Of a stretch of 64,000 nt of DNA, positions 53,083 to 61,506 are shown piece by piece. Each line of letters opens with the position of its first letter. Within the stretch, counting starts at the first letter, position 1. The translations under genes and the position numbers were made by a program. Source of the stretch: CAYRGG01 sp964423745 (GTDB lineage: Bacteria; Pseudomonadota; Gammaproteobacteria; Competibacterales; Competibacteraceae); the NCBI GenBank assembly GCA_964423745.1, contig CAYRGG010000014.1, positions 22,447 through 86,446 on the forward strand. The letters are read 5' to 3'. Under the pieces are notes generated by a model. That model did no database searches, had not been told where the DNA came from, and saw nothing but the letters and a program-made list of their open reading frames with translations.

Positions 53083-54369
53083 TTGAGGTGTTTTACGCTA
53101 ATCATTGTATTGCTATGCTTTGCGGCTACAGTTCATGCCGAAGAACTGACTATTGAGATTACTAAAGGTGTAGAGGGTGCTCCGACCATTGCAGTCGTAC
53201 CCTTTGGCTCTCAAGCGGATTTGCCCGTGGATATCGCCGCCATTGTAGCAGGTGATCTTGAGCGTAGCGGAATTTTTAACGCCGTGCCGCCTGACGTGTT
53301 GCCAGCACGTCCTACTGCTATCCAACAAGTTAACTTTCCAAGTATGCGTGCTTTAAAAGTGGATTTTATTACCGTAGGACAAGTCAGCCCGAGCGGCAAT
53401 GGCGGTTACCGAGTAGGATTTCAATTGGCTGACGCTATAAAAGGGCAGGAATTACTTGGCTACTCCTTCGATGTCCCTGCCAATGATTTGCGCCGAGTGG
53501 CGCATCGAATTAGCGATTTAATCTACGAGATGCTAACCGATGAGCGGGGCGCTTTTACTACTTTGATAGCTTACATTACAGCTGCTCAGGAAACCGATGG
53601 TGGACGTCGCTATAATTTAGTAGTGGCGGATGCTGATGGCCATAATCCACATACCGTATTAAGCTCCGCTGATCCCCTCATGTCCCCAGTTTGGTCGCCA
53701 GATGGTAGTCGATTGGCCTATGTTTCTTTTGAGGGTCGTAGATCACAGGTTGTTGTGCAGGATATTTATACTGGTGAGCGGGAGATAGTCGCCCGTTATC
53801 CGGGTCTTAATGGCGCTCCAGCTTGGTCGCCGGATGGTCAACGATTAGCGTTAACCCTTTCTAAAGATGGTAACCCTGAGATTTATAGTTACGTTTTAGC
53901 CAATGGTAGTCTAAGTCGATTGACCTACAATAGCGCCATCGACACAGAGGCTGTCTGGGCACCAGACGGTAATAGTATTGTATTTACCTCGGATCGCGGC
54001 GGTGAGCCACAGCTTTATACTATGGGTGTCAATGGCGGACTGCCTGAACGTTTAACCTTTGAAGGGGATTACAACGCGGATGCGGCGTTTTCTCCCGATG
54101 GCCAACTTTTGGCCATGGTGCATCGGCGGGCAGGAGAGTTTCATATTGCTGTTATGGATCGAGAAAGGGGCAACATAGATATATTGACGCCAGGTCGATT
54201 GGACGAATCGCCCAGTTTTGCTCCCAATGGTGGCATTATTATTTATGCTACTCAGCAAGCTGAACAAGGAATTTTAGCGGCCGTATCAGTTGACGGACGG
54301 GTACAGCAGAGTTTGGTTTCTCGAAACAGTGATGTGCGTGAACCCGCTTGGTCACCTTTTCTTCCATAG
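53083..54369 (+). CDS. tolB: TolB (Tol-Pal periplasmic beta-propeller)
   Basis: TolB is a periplasmic beta-propeller that binds Pal and TolA. About 428 residues, with a signal peptide (LIIVLLCFAATVHA). The N-terminal domain is followed by a propeller with repeated SPDGSRLAYVS, SPDGQRLALTLS, APDGNSIVFTS and SPDGQLLAMV blades. The start is a TTG at 53083 with GGAGG at 53070-53074, 8 bases upstream; the frame stays open far into tolA, but the longer version has no ribosome binding site. Confidence 0.95.
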   Translation: MRCFTLIIVLLCFAATVHAEELTIEITKGVEGAPTIAVVPFGSQADLPVDIAAIVAGDLERSGIFNAVPPDVLPARPTAIQQVNFPSMRALKVDFITVGQVSPSGNGGYRVGFQLADAIKGQELLGYSFDVPANDLRRVAHRISDLIYEMLTDERGAFTTLIAYITAAQETDGGRRYNLVVADADGHNPHTVLSSADPLMSPVWSPDGSRLAYVSFEGRRSQVVVQDIYTGEREIVARYPGLNGAPAWSPDGQRLALTLSKDGNPEIYSYVLANGSLSRLTYNSAIDTEAVWAPDGNSIVFTSDRGGEPQLYTMGVNGGLPERLTFEGDYNADAAFSPDGQLLAMVHRRAGEFHIAVMDRERGNIDILTPGRLDESPSFAPNGGIIIYATQQAEQGILAAVSVDGRVQQSLVSRNSDVREPAWSPFLP

Positions 54370-54409
54370 TAATTTTTTAATAGATTGATTACTTTTGTAG
54401 GACGACATC

Positions 54410-54961
54410 ATGAGCACTTCCCATAGATTATTTGTAGCAATAACGACGGCTTTCGCTGTAGCTTTATTATGGGGTTGTGCTGCCAACCAGGGTCCAAGAG
54501 GTAGCCAAACTCAGGCGCCAGAAGAGCAGGGTGGGCAAATGGAAGGACAAACTGCTACGCCCAGCGGACAAGACGTGTCCGGTGGTCTGGGTCCTCTAGC
54601 AGGTCAATCTGAAGATGGGTCTGATGGGTCTAATGTAGTCAACCGGGTTATTTATTTTGACTTTGACAGCTCTGAGGTTAAACCACAATATCGCTCCCTG
54701 ATCGAAGCCCATGCCCGTTATCTTCAAGAAAATCCTAATGTGGTCTCAATCTTGGAAGGACACGCTGACGAACAGGGTTCACGGGAGTATAACGTCGCAT
54801 TGGGTAATCGCCGTGCCGAAAAAGTACGGCAATTGATGAGTATATACGGTATCACCAGACAACAGCTGCACACGTTAAGCTATGGCGAAGAGCGACCTGC
54901 AGTGGCGGGCAACGATGAAGCGAGTTATGCTCAGAATCGCCGTGTTGAGATTGTTTACTAG
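54410..54961 (+). CDS. pal: Peptidoglycan-associated lipoprotein Pal
   Basis: 183 residues. Signal peptide with lipobox (LLWGC near 19-23), a linker rich in Gln/Gly/Ser, then an OmpA-like peptidoglycan-binding domain: VIYFDFDSSEVKPQ, ILEGHADEQGSREYNVALG, RRAEKVRQLM, NRRVEIVY. Outer-membrane lipoprotein that anchors to the cell wall and ties the Tol system to the outer membrane. It lies 40 bases after tolB; cpoB follows by 18 bases. Confidence 0.97.
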   Translation: MSTSHRLFVAITTAFAVALLWGCAANQGPRGSQTQAPEEQGGQMEGQTATPSGQDVSGGLGPLAGQSEDGSDGSNVVNRVIYFDFDSSEVKPQYRSLIEAHARYLQENPNVVSILEGHADEQGSREYNVALGNRRAEKVRQLMSIYGITRQQLHTLSYGEERPAVAGNDEASYAQNRRVEIVY

Positions 54962-54979
54962 ATTGAAGCTAGGAAAAAA

Positions 54980-55771
54980 ATGATGCAAAAGTTGTCAGTA
55001 TGCAAGCGTTTCATTGCGTTTGCCACTTGGAGTCTATTTATAGCAGGAACAATTTGGTCGTGCCCAATCTTGGCTCAAGGAATGCCAGACAACCAGCTCA
55101 TGTTTGAATTATTAAATCGTATTGAGCAACTTGAGCGTGAAATGCGACAACTCCGAGGCGATCTGGAAATGTACCGTTATAGCCAGGAGAATGCCAATCG
55201 TCGCTTACAGGCGTTGGAAAAGCAAATTGAAGGTAATGTTTCCACGCCAAGCCCAACTCCAAACAGATCTGAATCCGGTTTCACTAGAGCACTTCGTGGA
55301 TCTGCGGATACTTCGCCAGGTGCTTCTGAACAATCATCGTCAACGACTGATCAGTCGACAGCATTGAATAAACCGCCGGGTTTTGGATCGTCGTCAGCCA
55401 CAGAACAAGCTGTCTATGATGCTGCCATTGATCGCCTTAGAGAAGGAAACTATCAAAGTGCCATTGAAGGTTTTCAGCAATTCTTGCGGGAATATCCAAC
55501 CAGTGCCCTTGCTGGTAATGCGCAGTATTGGCTAGGGGAAGCTTATTACGTAAACCGAGATTTTGCTAAATCTCGACAAGCTTTTATAGCCATGGGCACT
55601 AATTATCCAGACAGCAGTCGGTTACCGGATGCCATGTTAAAACTAGGTTATGTTTACGAAGCGTTAGACGAGAAAGATAAAGCGCGCCAAGTTTTGCAGA
55701 AGCTAGTGCAAACTTATCCGAGAACACAAGCGGCAAACTTAGCTCAAAATCGTTTGCAATCACTACGCTGA
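54980..55771 (+). CDS. cpoB: CpoB/YbgF periplasmic coordinator of cell-wall synthesis
   Basis: 263 residues with a signal peptide (WSLFIAGTIWSCPILAQG), a trimeric coiled-coil N-terminal segment (LLNRIEQLEREMRQLRGDLE) and a C-terminal TPR domain (EQAVYDAAIDRLREGNYQSA, SALAGNAQYWLGEAYYVN, DSSRLPDAMLKLGYVYEAL). CpoB links Tol-Pal to peptidoglycan synthesis. Two adjacent ATGs (54980, 54983) share one ribosome binding site. It ends the tol operon; the RND gene converges from the other strand 30 bases away. Confidence 0.94.
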   Translation: MMQKLSVCKRFIAFATWSLFIAGTIWSCPILAQGMPDNQLMFELLNRIEQLEREMRQLRGDLEMYRYSQENANRRLQALEKQIEGNVSTPSPTPNRSESGFTRALRGSADTSPGASEQSSSTTDQSTALNKPPGFGSSSATEQAVYDAAIDRLREGNYQSAIEGFQQFLREYPTSALAGNAQYWLGEAYYVNRDFAKSRQAFIAMGTNYPDSSRLPDAMLKLGYVYEALDEKDKARQVLQKLVQTYPRTQAANLAQNRLQSLR

Positions 55772-55801
55772 GACTTTTTGAATCAGCATAATATTTATTT
55801 C

Positions 55802-58800
55802 TTATATTGATGCTTGATAAGTAGGGGTAGAATAGTTGCCAGCCTGGGATGCGCTAATGGCGCGTCTTCGGGTTAACAGCAAAAAGCACGGCGGGACAAA
55901 GTAAAAAGACACTACGGTGGATAATAACACCCCACCGGCAATAGCAGCCGCAAAGGGAGGCCAAAACCCACCTTCAGAAAGCATCAAGGGCAAGAACCCG
56001 CCAAACGTGGTGATGGTTGTAGAGATGATATGACGGCTACTGGCCATCACCGTAGCGCTAATCGTGTCAACATCTCCGGCTACTGCCGAGGGTTCTAATC
56101 GCAATGACGACAAAATGATAATGGCAGCGTTGATAGCCACGCCCGTTAAACCAATGAGTCCAATAATAGGCTGAAAACCAAAGGGATATTGGAAAACAGT
56201 CAAAGCGAGCAGCCCAAGACCGAAAGCTTGGGCGGCCACTAAGACAATAACACCCGCTAGCCGGAAGGAATTGAAAGTCACCACTAAAAGCCCTAGGGAT
56301 AAGGTGACAATCAAGGGAACTGAACGGACTAAATCCGTCAAGGCGTCCGTGCGGGCCTCGCTGTCCCCACCAAACTCCATGCGATAACCTAGTGGTAGAC
56401 GCTGTTGATTCCACAAGCTTTGAAATTGCTCTAAGGCGGTGGCTGGTAGCCTACCTGCTTTAAGATAAGCGGATATAACATTGACCCGCTCGCCGTCGCG
56501 ACGGGTAATGTTATCCGCTTCTGGCTGTAAATTGAGAGTGCCGAGAGACGCCAAGGGAATTCCCGGAAACTCTGCAGAGTTATCCTCACTAGGCGTTGCG
56601 ACATGCAAGGAGGCCAGGGTAGCTAGATCATTGCGCTGCTGGTCTGCCACCCGGATGCGCACGGGTAATTCCTGATTTCTCTCCACCAGTGAACCGTTAA
56701 CAACGCCGTCCAATTGACTGTTTAAGCTTTGTGCCACATCCACTAATTGCAAATCGGTTAAGCGGACTTCATCTTCATTGGCGTTGAACCATAGCTTTGG
56801 TTCGCCACCCCCTAAGGAGGCGCGGGAGTGAGTAATCATCGGTATTTGGGATAATCGCAAACGCACCGCCTCACCAAGGCGTTTAAGGGTTGGAATATCT
56901 GAGCCAAACAGGCGAATTTCCACCGGTGCATTGGTGGGTGGCCCTTGTTTTAGTTCCCGCACCAGTATTTGGGCTTGAGGAAAAGCTTGATCCAATTGGG
57001 TCTGCAGCTTAAGCGCCATGTCCCGAACCGTGGCGATGGAGGTGGTGGTCACTTGGGCTTCGGCAAAGTTGGCAGTTCCATCTTGGTTCATCAGTTGGTT
57101 GTAATAAAACTTCGCGGCGCTTTTACCGATGTACCAGTGTAGCGAGGTGATTTGCTCATGGTCGATGATCAAATCATGGGCTTGTCTAGCCAGTTGATAA
57201 GTCTGCGCGATGGGTGTTTGCGTAGGCAAGTGTAGTTGGATATAGAGCTGATTGCGGTCGGCCTCGGGAAAAAACTGCGAAGTCAACGTGGTTTTCCCAA
57301 AAAACCCTAATAAGGGTAATAACATAGCCGCCATGATGGCTGTTTTGGGGTATTTAAGGCTCCAAGTTAACGAATGCTGAAAAAGTTTCACAATTCCATT
57401 AGACTGTCTTTCCGAACTTGGTAAAACCAGTGCTGTAGGATCTTTTGCAAGGCTTTTTTTGGACTGTTGATGATTACCCAGAAAACGGCCTGCAAGGGCA
57501 GGAATTAAAGTAACCGCCAATCCAAACGAGGCTAACAAGGCCACTATAACACTGATGGCTATGGTGCCGACGAATTCGCCGACACTGCCCGGCAGTAGGG
57601 CAATGGGCAAAAACGCCAATACAGTGGTGAGGGTTGAAATCAACAGGGGCGTGAATAGGCGTTTCACCGAAAGCGAAATTGCTTCCATTACGGGTATATC
57701 CTGCTGCAAGCGTCGCTGAATAGCATCCACCATAACGATGGCGCTATCCACCAGTAACCCTAGCGCGACAATTAATCCGGTTACCGACATTTGATGAATG
57801 GGAATGCCGGCAAAATTTAAAACAGTCAGAGCAATAAATGCCGTTAACGGAATCGCCGCGGTGACGATCACCGCGGAACGCCAACCTAGGGTAAAAAATA
57901 GAACCAGAACCACTAAAATAGCGCCCATCAGTAGATTCTTTATCAACTCACCCAGGCGCTCACGGGTGTAGCGGCTTTGATCAAAAACCTTATGCAAGAA
58001 AACACCACTGGAGAGTTCCGGCTCAAAATCCGTGAGTACTTTTTGTGCAGCGGCTGCCCAGCGATCGACGCGGCGTTGGGTTTGCATCCGCGCTGCCACC
58101 ATAACGGCGGCTTGGTTGCCGGACAGAGCCAGTTCATCTGGGGGGTCTTGAAGCGCTCGGCTGACTGTTGCAAAATCACCCACCCGCAGCAAGGCGCCTG
58201 CTGAAGAACGCCCCACGGGGATTTGCCGAATGCGTTCCAGGGAATCCAATTCGCCTCGCACCTCTAGGAACAGCTCATTATTCGTGCCCTGTAGGCGACC
58301 AGCAGCCACCTTGGCGTCGGCTTGACCAATGGCCCTCGCGACAGCTTCAGGTGTGAGCCCCATGGACGTCAACTGGGCCTCATCAATCCGCACTGAAATT
58401 TCCTCTTCCGGCGCACCGTAGAGATCGACATATTCTGTGCCCGCTATATTGCGCAGGCGATGCTGTAGCTCTTCGGCATGGCGTCGTAAAATCGCCAAAT
58501 TGGGCGAGGCGGGTAGATCCCAGGTTAAAGCAACAATGAGGGTATAGGCATAAAAACGGTCCTCGTCGATTATAGGGGTTGCCACACCTGTGGGAAACTG
58601 TCCCACGGCATCGGCCACCGCATCCCGCACTGAACTGCGAGGTCCCTCCATATCGGAGAGGGTTTCTTGAAACGTGACGGTGATCACCGAAATGCCATTG
58701 CGGGAGTCTGATTCAAGGGTATCGATCTCGGACAGTTCTCGTAACTCGTCCTCTAATTTTTCCGTTACCAAGGATTCCACCCGTTCCGCGCTGGCGCCGG

Positions 58801-58948
58801 GATAGGGGGTTAAAATAACCACGGTACGGTTGGTGATGGTGGGATCTTCTTCCCGGGGAATCGTCAACAGGGTGGTCAATCCAGCCACACCGATGAACAG
58901 GAGTGCTAAACTGAGCAGGCGAAAATTCTTAAAAAGGATGATAGCCAT
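55802..58948 (-). CDS. RND-family efflux transporter inner-membrane protein
   Basis: 1048 residues, the standard size of AcrB-like RND pumps, with 12 membrane helices and two large periplasmic loops. Family marks include the start FKNFRLLSLALLFIGVAGLTT (reduced here), PYPGASAERVESLV, GVVNGSLVERN, IAISVIVALLASFG, LLVDSAIVMVDAI and PFAAAIAGGVLLSTVV. Its helix 4 region reads VALGLLVDSAIVMVDA, where proton-relaying aspartates are expected in hydrophobic-amphiphilic pumps. It follows the MFP gene by 11 bases. Substrate cannot be predicted. Confidence 0.94.
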   Translation of the reverse strand: MAIILFKNFRLLSLALLFIGVAGLTTLLTIPREEDPTITNRTVVILTPYPGASAERVESLVTEKLEDELRELSEIDTLESDSRNGISVITVTFQETLSDMEGPRSSVRDAVADAVGQFPTGVATPIIDEDRFYAYTLIVALTWDLPASPNLAILRRHAEELQHRLRNIAGTEYVDLYGAPEEEISVRIDEAQLTSMGLTPEAVARAIGQADAKVAAGRLQGTNNELFLEVRGELDSLERIRQIPVGRSSAGALLRVGDFATVSRALQDPPDELALSGNQAAVMVAARMQTQRRVDRWAAAAQKVLTDFEPELSSGVFLHKVFDQSRYTRERLGELIKNLLMGAILVVLVLFFTLGWRSAVIVTAAIPLTAFIALTVLNFAGIPIHQMSVTGLIVALGLLVDSAIVMVDAIQRRLQQDIPVMEAISLSVKRLFTPLLISTLTTVLAFLPIALLPGSVGEFVGTIAISVIVALLASFGLAVTLIPALAGRFLGNHQQSKKSLAKDPTALVLPSSERQSNGIVKLFQHSLTWSLKYPKTAIMAAMLLPLLGFFGKTTLTSQFFPEADRNQLYIQLHLPTQTPIAQTYQLARQAHDLIIDHEQITSLHWYIGKSAAKFYYNQLMNQDGTANFAEAQVTTTSIATVRDMALKLQTQLDQAFPQAQILVRELKQGPPTNAPVEIRLFGSDIPTLKRLGEAVRLRLSQIPMITHSRASLGGGEPKLWFNANEDEVRLTDLQLVDVAQSLNSQLDGVVNGSLVERNQELPVRIRVADQQRNDLATLASLHVATPSEDNSAEFPGIPLASLGTLNLQPEADNITRRDGERVNVISAYLKAGRLPATALEQFQSLWNQQRLPLGYRMEFGGDSEARTDALTDLVRSVPLIVTLSLGLLVVTFNSFRLAGVIVLVAAQAFGLGLLALTVFQYPFGFQPIIGLIGLTGVAINAAIIILSSLRLEPSAVAGDVDTISATVMASSRHIISTTITTFGGFLPLMLSEGGFWPPFAAAIAGGVLLSTVVSFYFVPPCFLLLTRRRAISASQAGNYSTPTYQASI

Positions 58949-58959
58949 GGCGCGTTCTC

Positions 58960-60156
58960 CTAATCAGCTAGGGCGACGGGTTGTTGGGTCGACCTTTGCC
59001 GGTGTTTAATCATGTGCACTAACTGGCCTGGCACCAACCGCTGTGTGCCGGTGGCCACCACCGGGTCGTTGGGCACTAGGGTGCCCCGTACAAACACCCG
59101 ATCTGTCTCGGTGTGGAGCACTTCGACGGATTTGCGAACCACCTGTTGTTGATGACGAGTAGCGAACGACGATATGTTTTGGTCCACCACATAAACCGTC
59201 CATAGACCCCGGCGTCCCTCACTTAACGCGGTGGTGGGCAACCAAAAACCCGCTGTATGTATTTTGTCATGGAGCTTAAGCTGAACCAGGGTATTGGCGA
59301 TGGGGTTGTCCTGATCTACAGCAAAGACGGCGGTCACAGTACGGGTGGTGGTACTCATGTCAGGAATCAGTGCTGTTAGGGTCGCCATGACAGAGGTTCT
59401 GCCCAGCTGCACATGATGCCGATCGCCGATTTTTAGCTGTTGGGTATAATCTATGGGGATACCAATACGGGCTTCAGTATGATCCGTTTCGTGAAGACGA
59501 AATACAGGGGCACCGGTATCAACCACGCTGCCTTCATCCACCAGACGTTGGACTACAACGGCGTCGAAAGGGGCCCGTAGGTTAGCATCTTTCAGGTCGG
59601 TCTGAACGGATTCGAGATTCGATTTAATACCGTCTAGTTGAGCATCTAAGGCTTCTTTTTCGAAACGGATCTCGTCGATATTGTCTTGACTCGCATGGCC
59701 AGATGCTTGCAGTCGACGTTGTCTTTTGAGCCGTACCTGAGCCAATCCTAAACGGGCGGTGACTTCCTGTAACTGGGCCTGGAGTTGCGTTTTTTGAATC
59801 ACCAGCTGCTCTGTATCTAGGCGCGCCAGCAACTGTCCTGCCTTAATGCGGTTGCCGTCATCCACGGCCAGATGAGCGACACGTCCACTTAACTCAAAGC
59901 CCACCTGGCTGCTGCGGCGGGGTACCAGTCGGCCGGTAAATGTCCGTGTAATGGTGTAGTAGGGTACTCGGGTAGCATGAACAACGGCAACAGGGAGGGG
60001 TTCTAAGGGAATTGTCGTTGTTTGACTGATGCTTTGACGCCACTGGATGGCGCCTGCCAAAAGAGCGCCGATAATGAGCACAAGCAATGGAGGCAACAGG
60101 CGACGCCAACTGAACCAGCTTTGAAAAAAATCGAAAAAGTATGTCAAAACATTCAT
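58960..60156 (-). CDS. RND efflux periplasmic adaptor (MFP, HlyD family)
   Basis: 398 residues: an N-terminal membrane or signal segment (LLPPLLVLIIGALLAGAI), then the adaptor core: lipoyl-like VGFELSGRVAHLAVDDGNRIKAGQLLARLD, a helical hairpin (residues about 130-185), and beta-barrel region. It bridges the RND pump to an outer-membrane channel, none of which is in the window. It forms an operon with the RND gene downstream and the TetR gene upstream, with an operator in front of it. Confidence 0.93.
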   Translation of the reverse strand: MNVLTYFFDFFQSWFSWRRLLPPLLVLIIGALLAGAIQWRQSISQTTTIPLEPLPVAVVHATRVPYYTITRTFTGRLVPRRSSQVGFELSGRVAHLAVDDGNRIKAGQLLARLDTEQLVIQKTQLQAQLQEVTARLGLAQVRLKRQRRLQASGHASQDNIDEIRFEKEALDAQLDGIKSNLESVQTDLKDANLRAPFDAVVVQRLVDEGSVVDTGAPVFRLHETDHTEARIGIPIDYTQQLKIGDRHHVQLGRTSVMATLTALIPDMSTTTRTVTAVFAVDQDNPIANTLVQLKLHDKIHTAGFWLPTTALSEGRRGLWTVYVVDQNISSFATRHQQQVVRKSVEVLHTETDRVFVRGTLVPNDPVVATGTQRLVPGQLVHMIKHRQRSTQQPVALAD

Positions 60157-60186
60157 ATCAGTTATCTCTTAGGTGTTTAAAAAAAA

Positions 60187-60207
60187 CTACCTACCGAAAG
60201 GTAGATT
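60187..60207. promoter_or_regulatory. Operator 1 for the efflux operon
   Basis: CTACCTACC (60187-60195), GAAA, GGTAG (60200-60204), ATT. The palindromic core is CTACC-N4-GGTAG. It lies in the 67-base gap between tetR and the MFP gene (start 60156). On the minus strand a -35-like TTGACT at 60216-60211 precedes it, so bound regulator would cover the spacer of an MFP promoter. The same sequence, with a different 4-base centre, lies in front of tetR (60799-60819). Confidence 0.75.
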
Positions 60208-60223
60208 AATAGTCAAAAAAAAT

Positions 60224-60796
60224 TTACTGGGTTATCACAGCTGTTTTTAGGAGGTTAACGATATTTTCAAAGACAGCCTGTTGACCACTGGCCCGCGCCA
60301 TTAACAGACCGCCTTGCAAGGTTGCGTAGATCCATAACGCTTCATCCTCTGGCGTGCCAGGGTAAGCGTGCAGCTCACCGGTTTCCCGTCCCTGTTTAAT
60401 GACTGTTGTGAGCCAACCCTGGTGCTGATGGATAAGCCTATCTACTTGCTGTTTAATAGGCTCATTGAGGTTATCCCAACCGGCTATAAAGGCAGCGCCA
60501 GGGCAAATCCGCTCGCCCGCGTGGAGAAAATCAGAGAACACGGCAAAGTAGCTTTCCAGTTGCTCGGGGACGGGTCGATGTTGCATCTGTTGTATGAACC
60601 CTCGAAATTCGGCCCGATAATCCTCAAGCAACGCTGTGGCTAAAGCTTCTTTGGAAGCAAAATGATGATACAAGCTGGGTTTGCGAACACCAATGGTATT
60701 GGCGATATCTTGAAAGCTAAACCCATGGAACGACCGGGTCTGGACCAGTTGTCTGGCCGTATCGAGAATTTTATCGCGGGTGTTTGTGCCTTTCAT
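60224..60796 (-). CDS. TetR-family repressor of the RND operon
   Basis: About 190 residues from the ATG at 60796. The helix-turn-helix is at the N-terminus (GFSFQDIANTIGVRKPSLYHHFASKEAL); the C-terminal ligand domain includes CPGAAFIAGWDNL. The reading frame continues to 60832, but that version would put the promoter and operator inside the coding sequence, so the downstream ATG is preferred. It lies first in the tetR-MFP-RND run. Operator sites in front of both it and the efflux genes support repression with self-regulation. Confidence 0.9.
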   Translation of the reverse strand: MKGTNTRDKILDTARQLVQTRSFHGFSFQDIANTIGVRKPSLYHHFASKEALATALLEDYRAEFRGFIQQMQHRPVPEQLESYFAVFSDFLHAGERICPGAAFIAGWDNLNEPIKQQVDRLIHQHQGWLTTVIKQGRETGELHAYPGTPEDEALWIYATLQGGLLMARASGQQAVFENIVNLLKTAVITQ

Positions 60797-60798
60797 AA

Positions 60799-60832
60799 AA
60801 TCTACCATATGGTAGGTAGGTGTGCTTGTCAA
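60799..60832 (-). promoter_or_regulatory. tetR promoter with operator 2 over its -10
   Basis: On the minus strand a perfect -35 TTGACA lies at 60832-60827, and after 17 bases a -10 TATGGT at 60809-60804. Operator 2 is at 60799-60819: reading on the minus strand, CTACCTACC-ATAT-GGTAGATT, with palindromic core CTACCATATGGTAG at 60802-60815, covering the -10. Transcription would start near 60797, so the tetR ATG at 60796 would be at or very near the 5' end of the message. Confidence 0.75.
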
Positions 60833-60952
60833 GCACTAAACGTGTTTTTTAGTTAGAATTACTGCCCCTCGTTGTCGATGAACCAAACTACAAAAAGGCA
60901 GGTCGGAATATTCAATGATTCGTCAACTCAAGCTGATGAGAACCCATTAATA

Positions 60953-61420
60953 ATGGCTCACAAAAATACCGCTAGCTTTCCATTGCGGATGATATTCGGT
61001 TTTGTTGCCGGTTTTCTAGCCACCTTGATTTTTCATCAATTGACCCTGGTGGTTCTGTGGTACATAGGCATCGCGCCGTTCGGTCCGTTCCCCATGGCGG
61101 CGACCCAGCCGTTTGGTATTCCAGCGGTCTTCTCGCTGGCGTTTTGGGGTGGCATTTGGGGTATATTGTATGCCCTGATCCATAACGCCTTTCCGTCGGG
61201 AGCTGTCTATTGGGTGGTAGCTTTTTTGTTTGGCGCATTGTTGCCCTCGCTGGTGGCGCTGCTGCTGGTCGTACCCCTCAAGGGCGGGCCCATGGGTGGC
61301 GGTTGGGCGCCCGCGTTGTTGTTAACGGCGTTCTTGATCAACGGCGCTTGGGGAATTGGTACTGGGATTATTTTACGGCTGCTAGCAGGCCAGCGCGAAA
61401 CCACGCCGCAAGCCGTGTAG
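60953..61420 (+). CDS. Four- to five-helix membrane protein, unknown
   Basis: About 155 residues from the ATG at 60953 (MAHKNTASF), the start with the most natural N-terminus; the open frame begins at 60872. Hydrophobic segments: MIFGFVAGFLATLIFHQLTLVVLW, VFSLAFWGGIWGILYALIH, VVAFLFGALLPSLVALLLVV, LLLTAFLINGAWGIGTGIIL; glycine-rich loops with GPMGGGW. I recognise no family. Divergent from tetR, so the two may share regulation; co-directional with the XdhC gene 86 bases downstream. Confidence 0.7.
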   Translation: MAHKNTASFPLRMIFGFVAGFLATLIFHQLTLVVLWYIGIAPFGPFPMAATQPFGIPAVFSLAFWGGIWGILYALIHNAFPSGAVYWVVAFLFGALLPSLVALLLVVPLKGGPMGGGWAPALLLTAFLINGAWGIGTGIILRLLAGQRETTPQAV

Positions 61421-61506
61421 CATCGATTGAAACTAAACCCCTGGGGCGAGCCGGTGTTGTATTGCAAAATCGCTAACCCCGGTTGCCCCATTTTGGAAAA
61501 CAAGCT

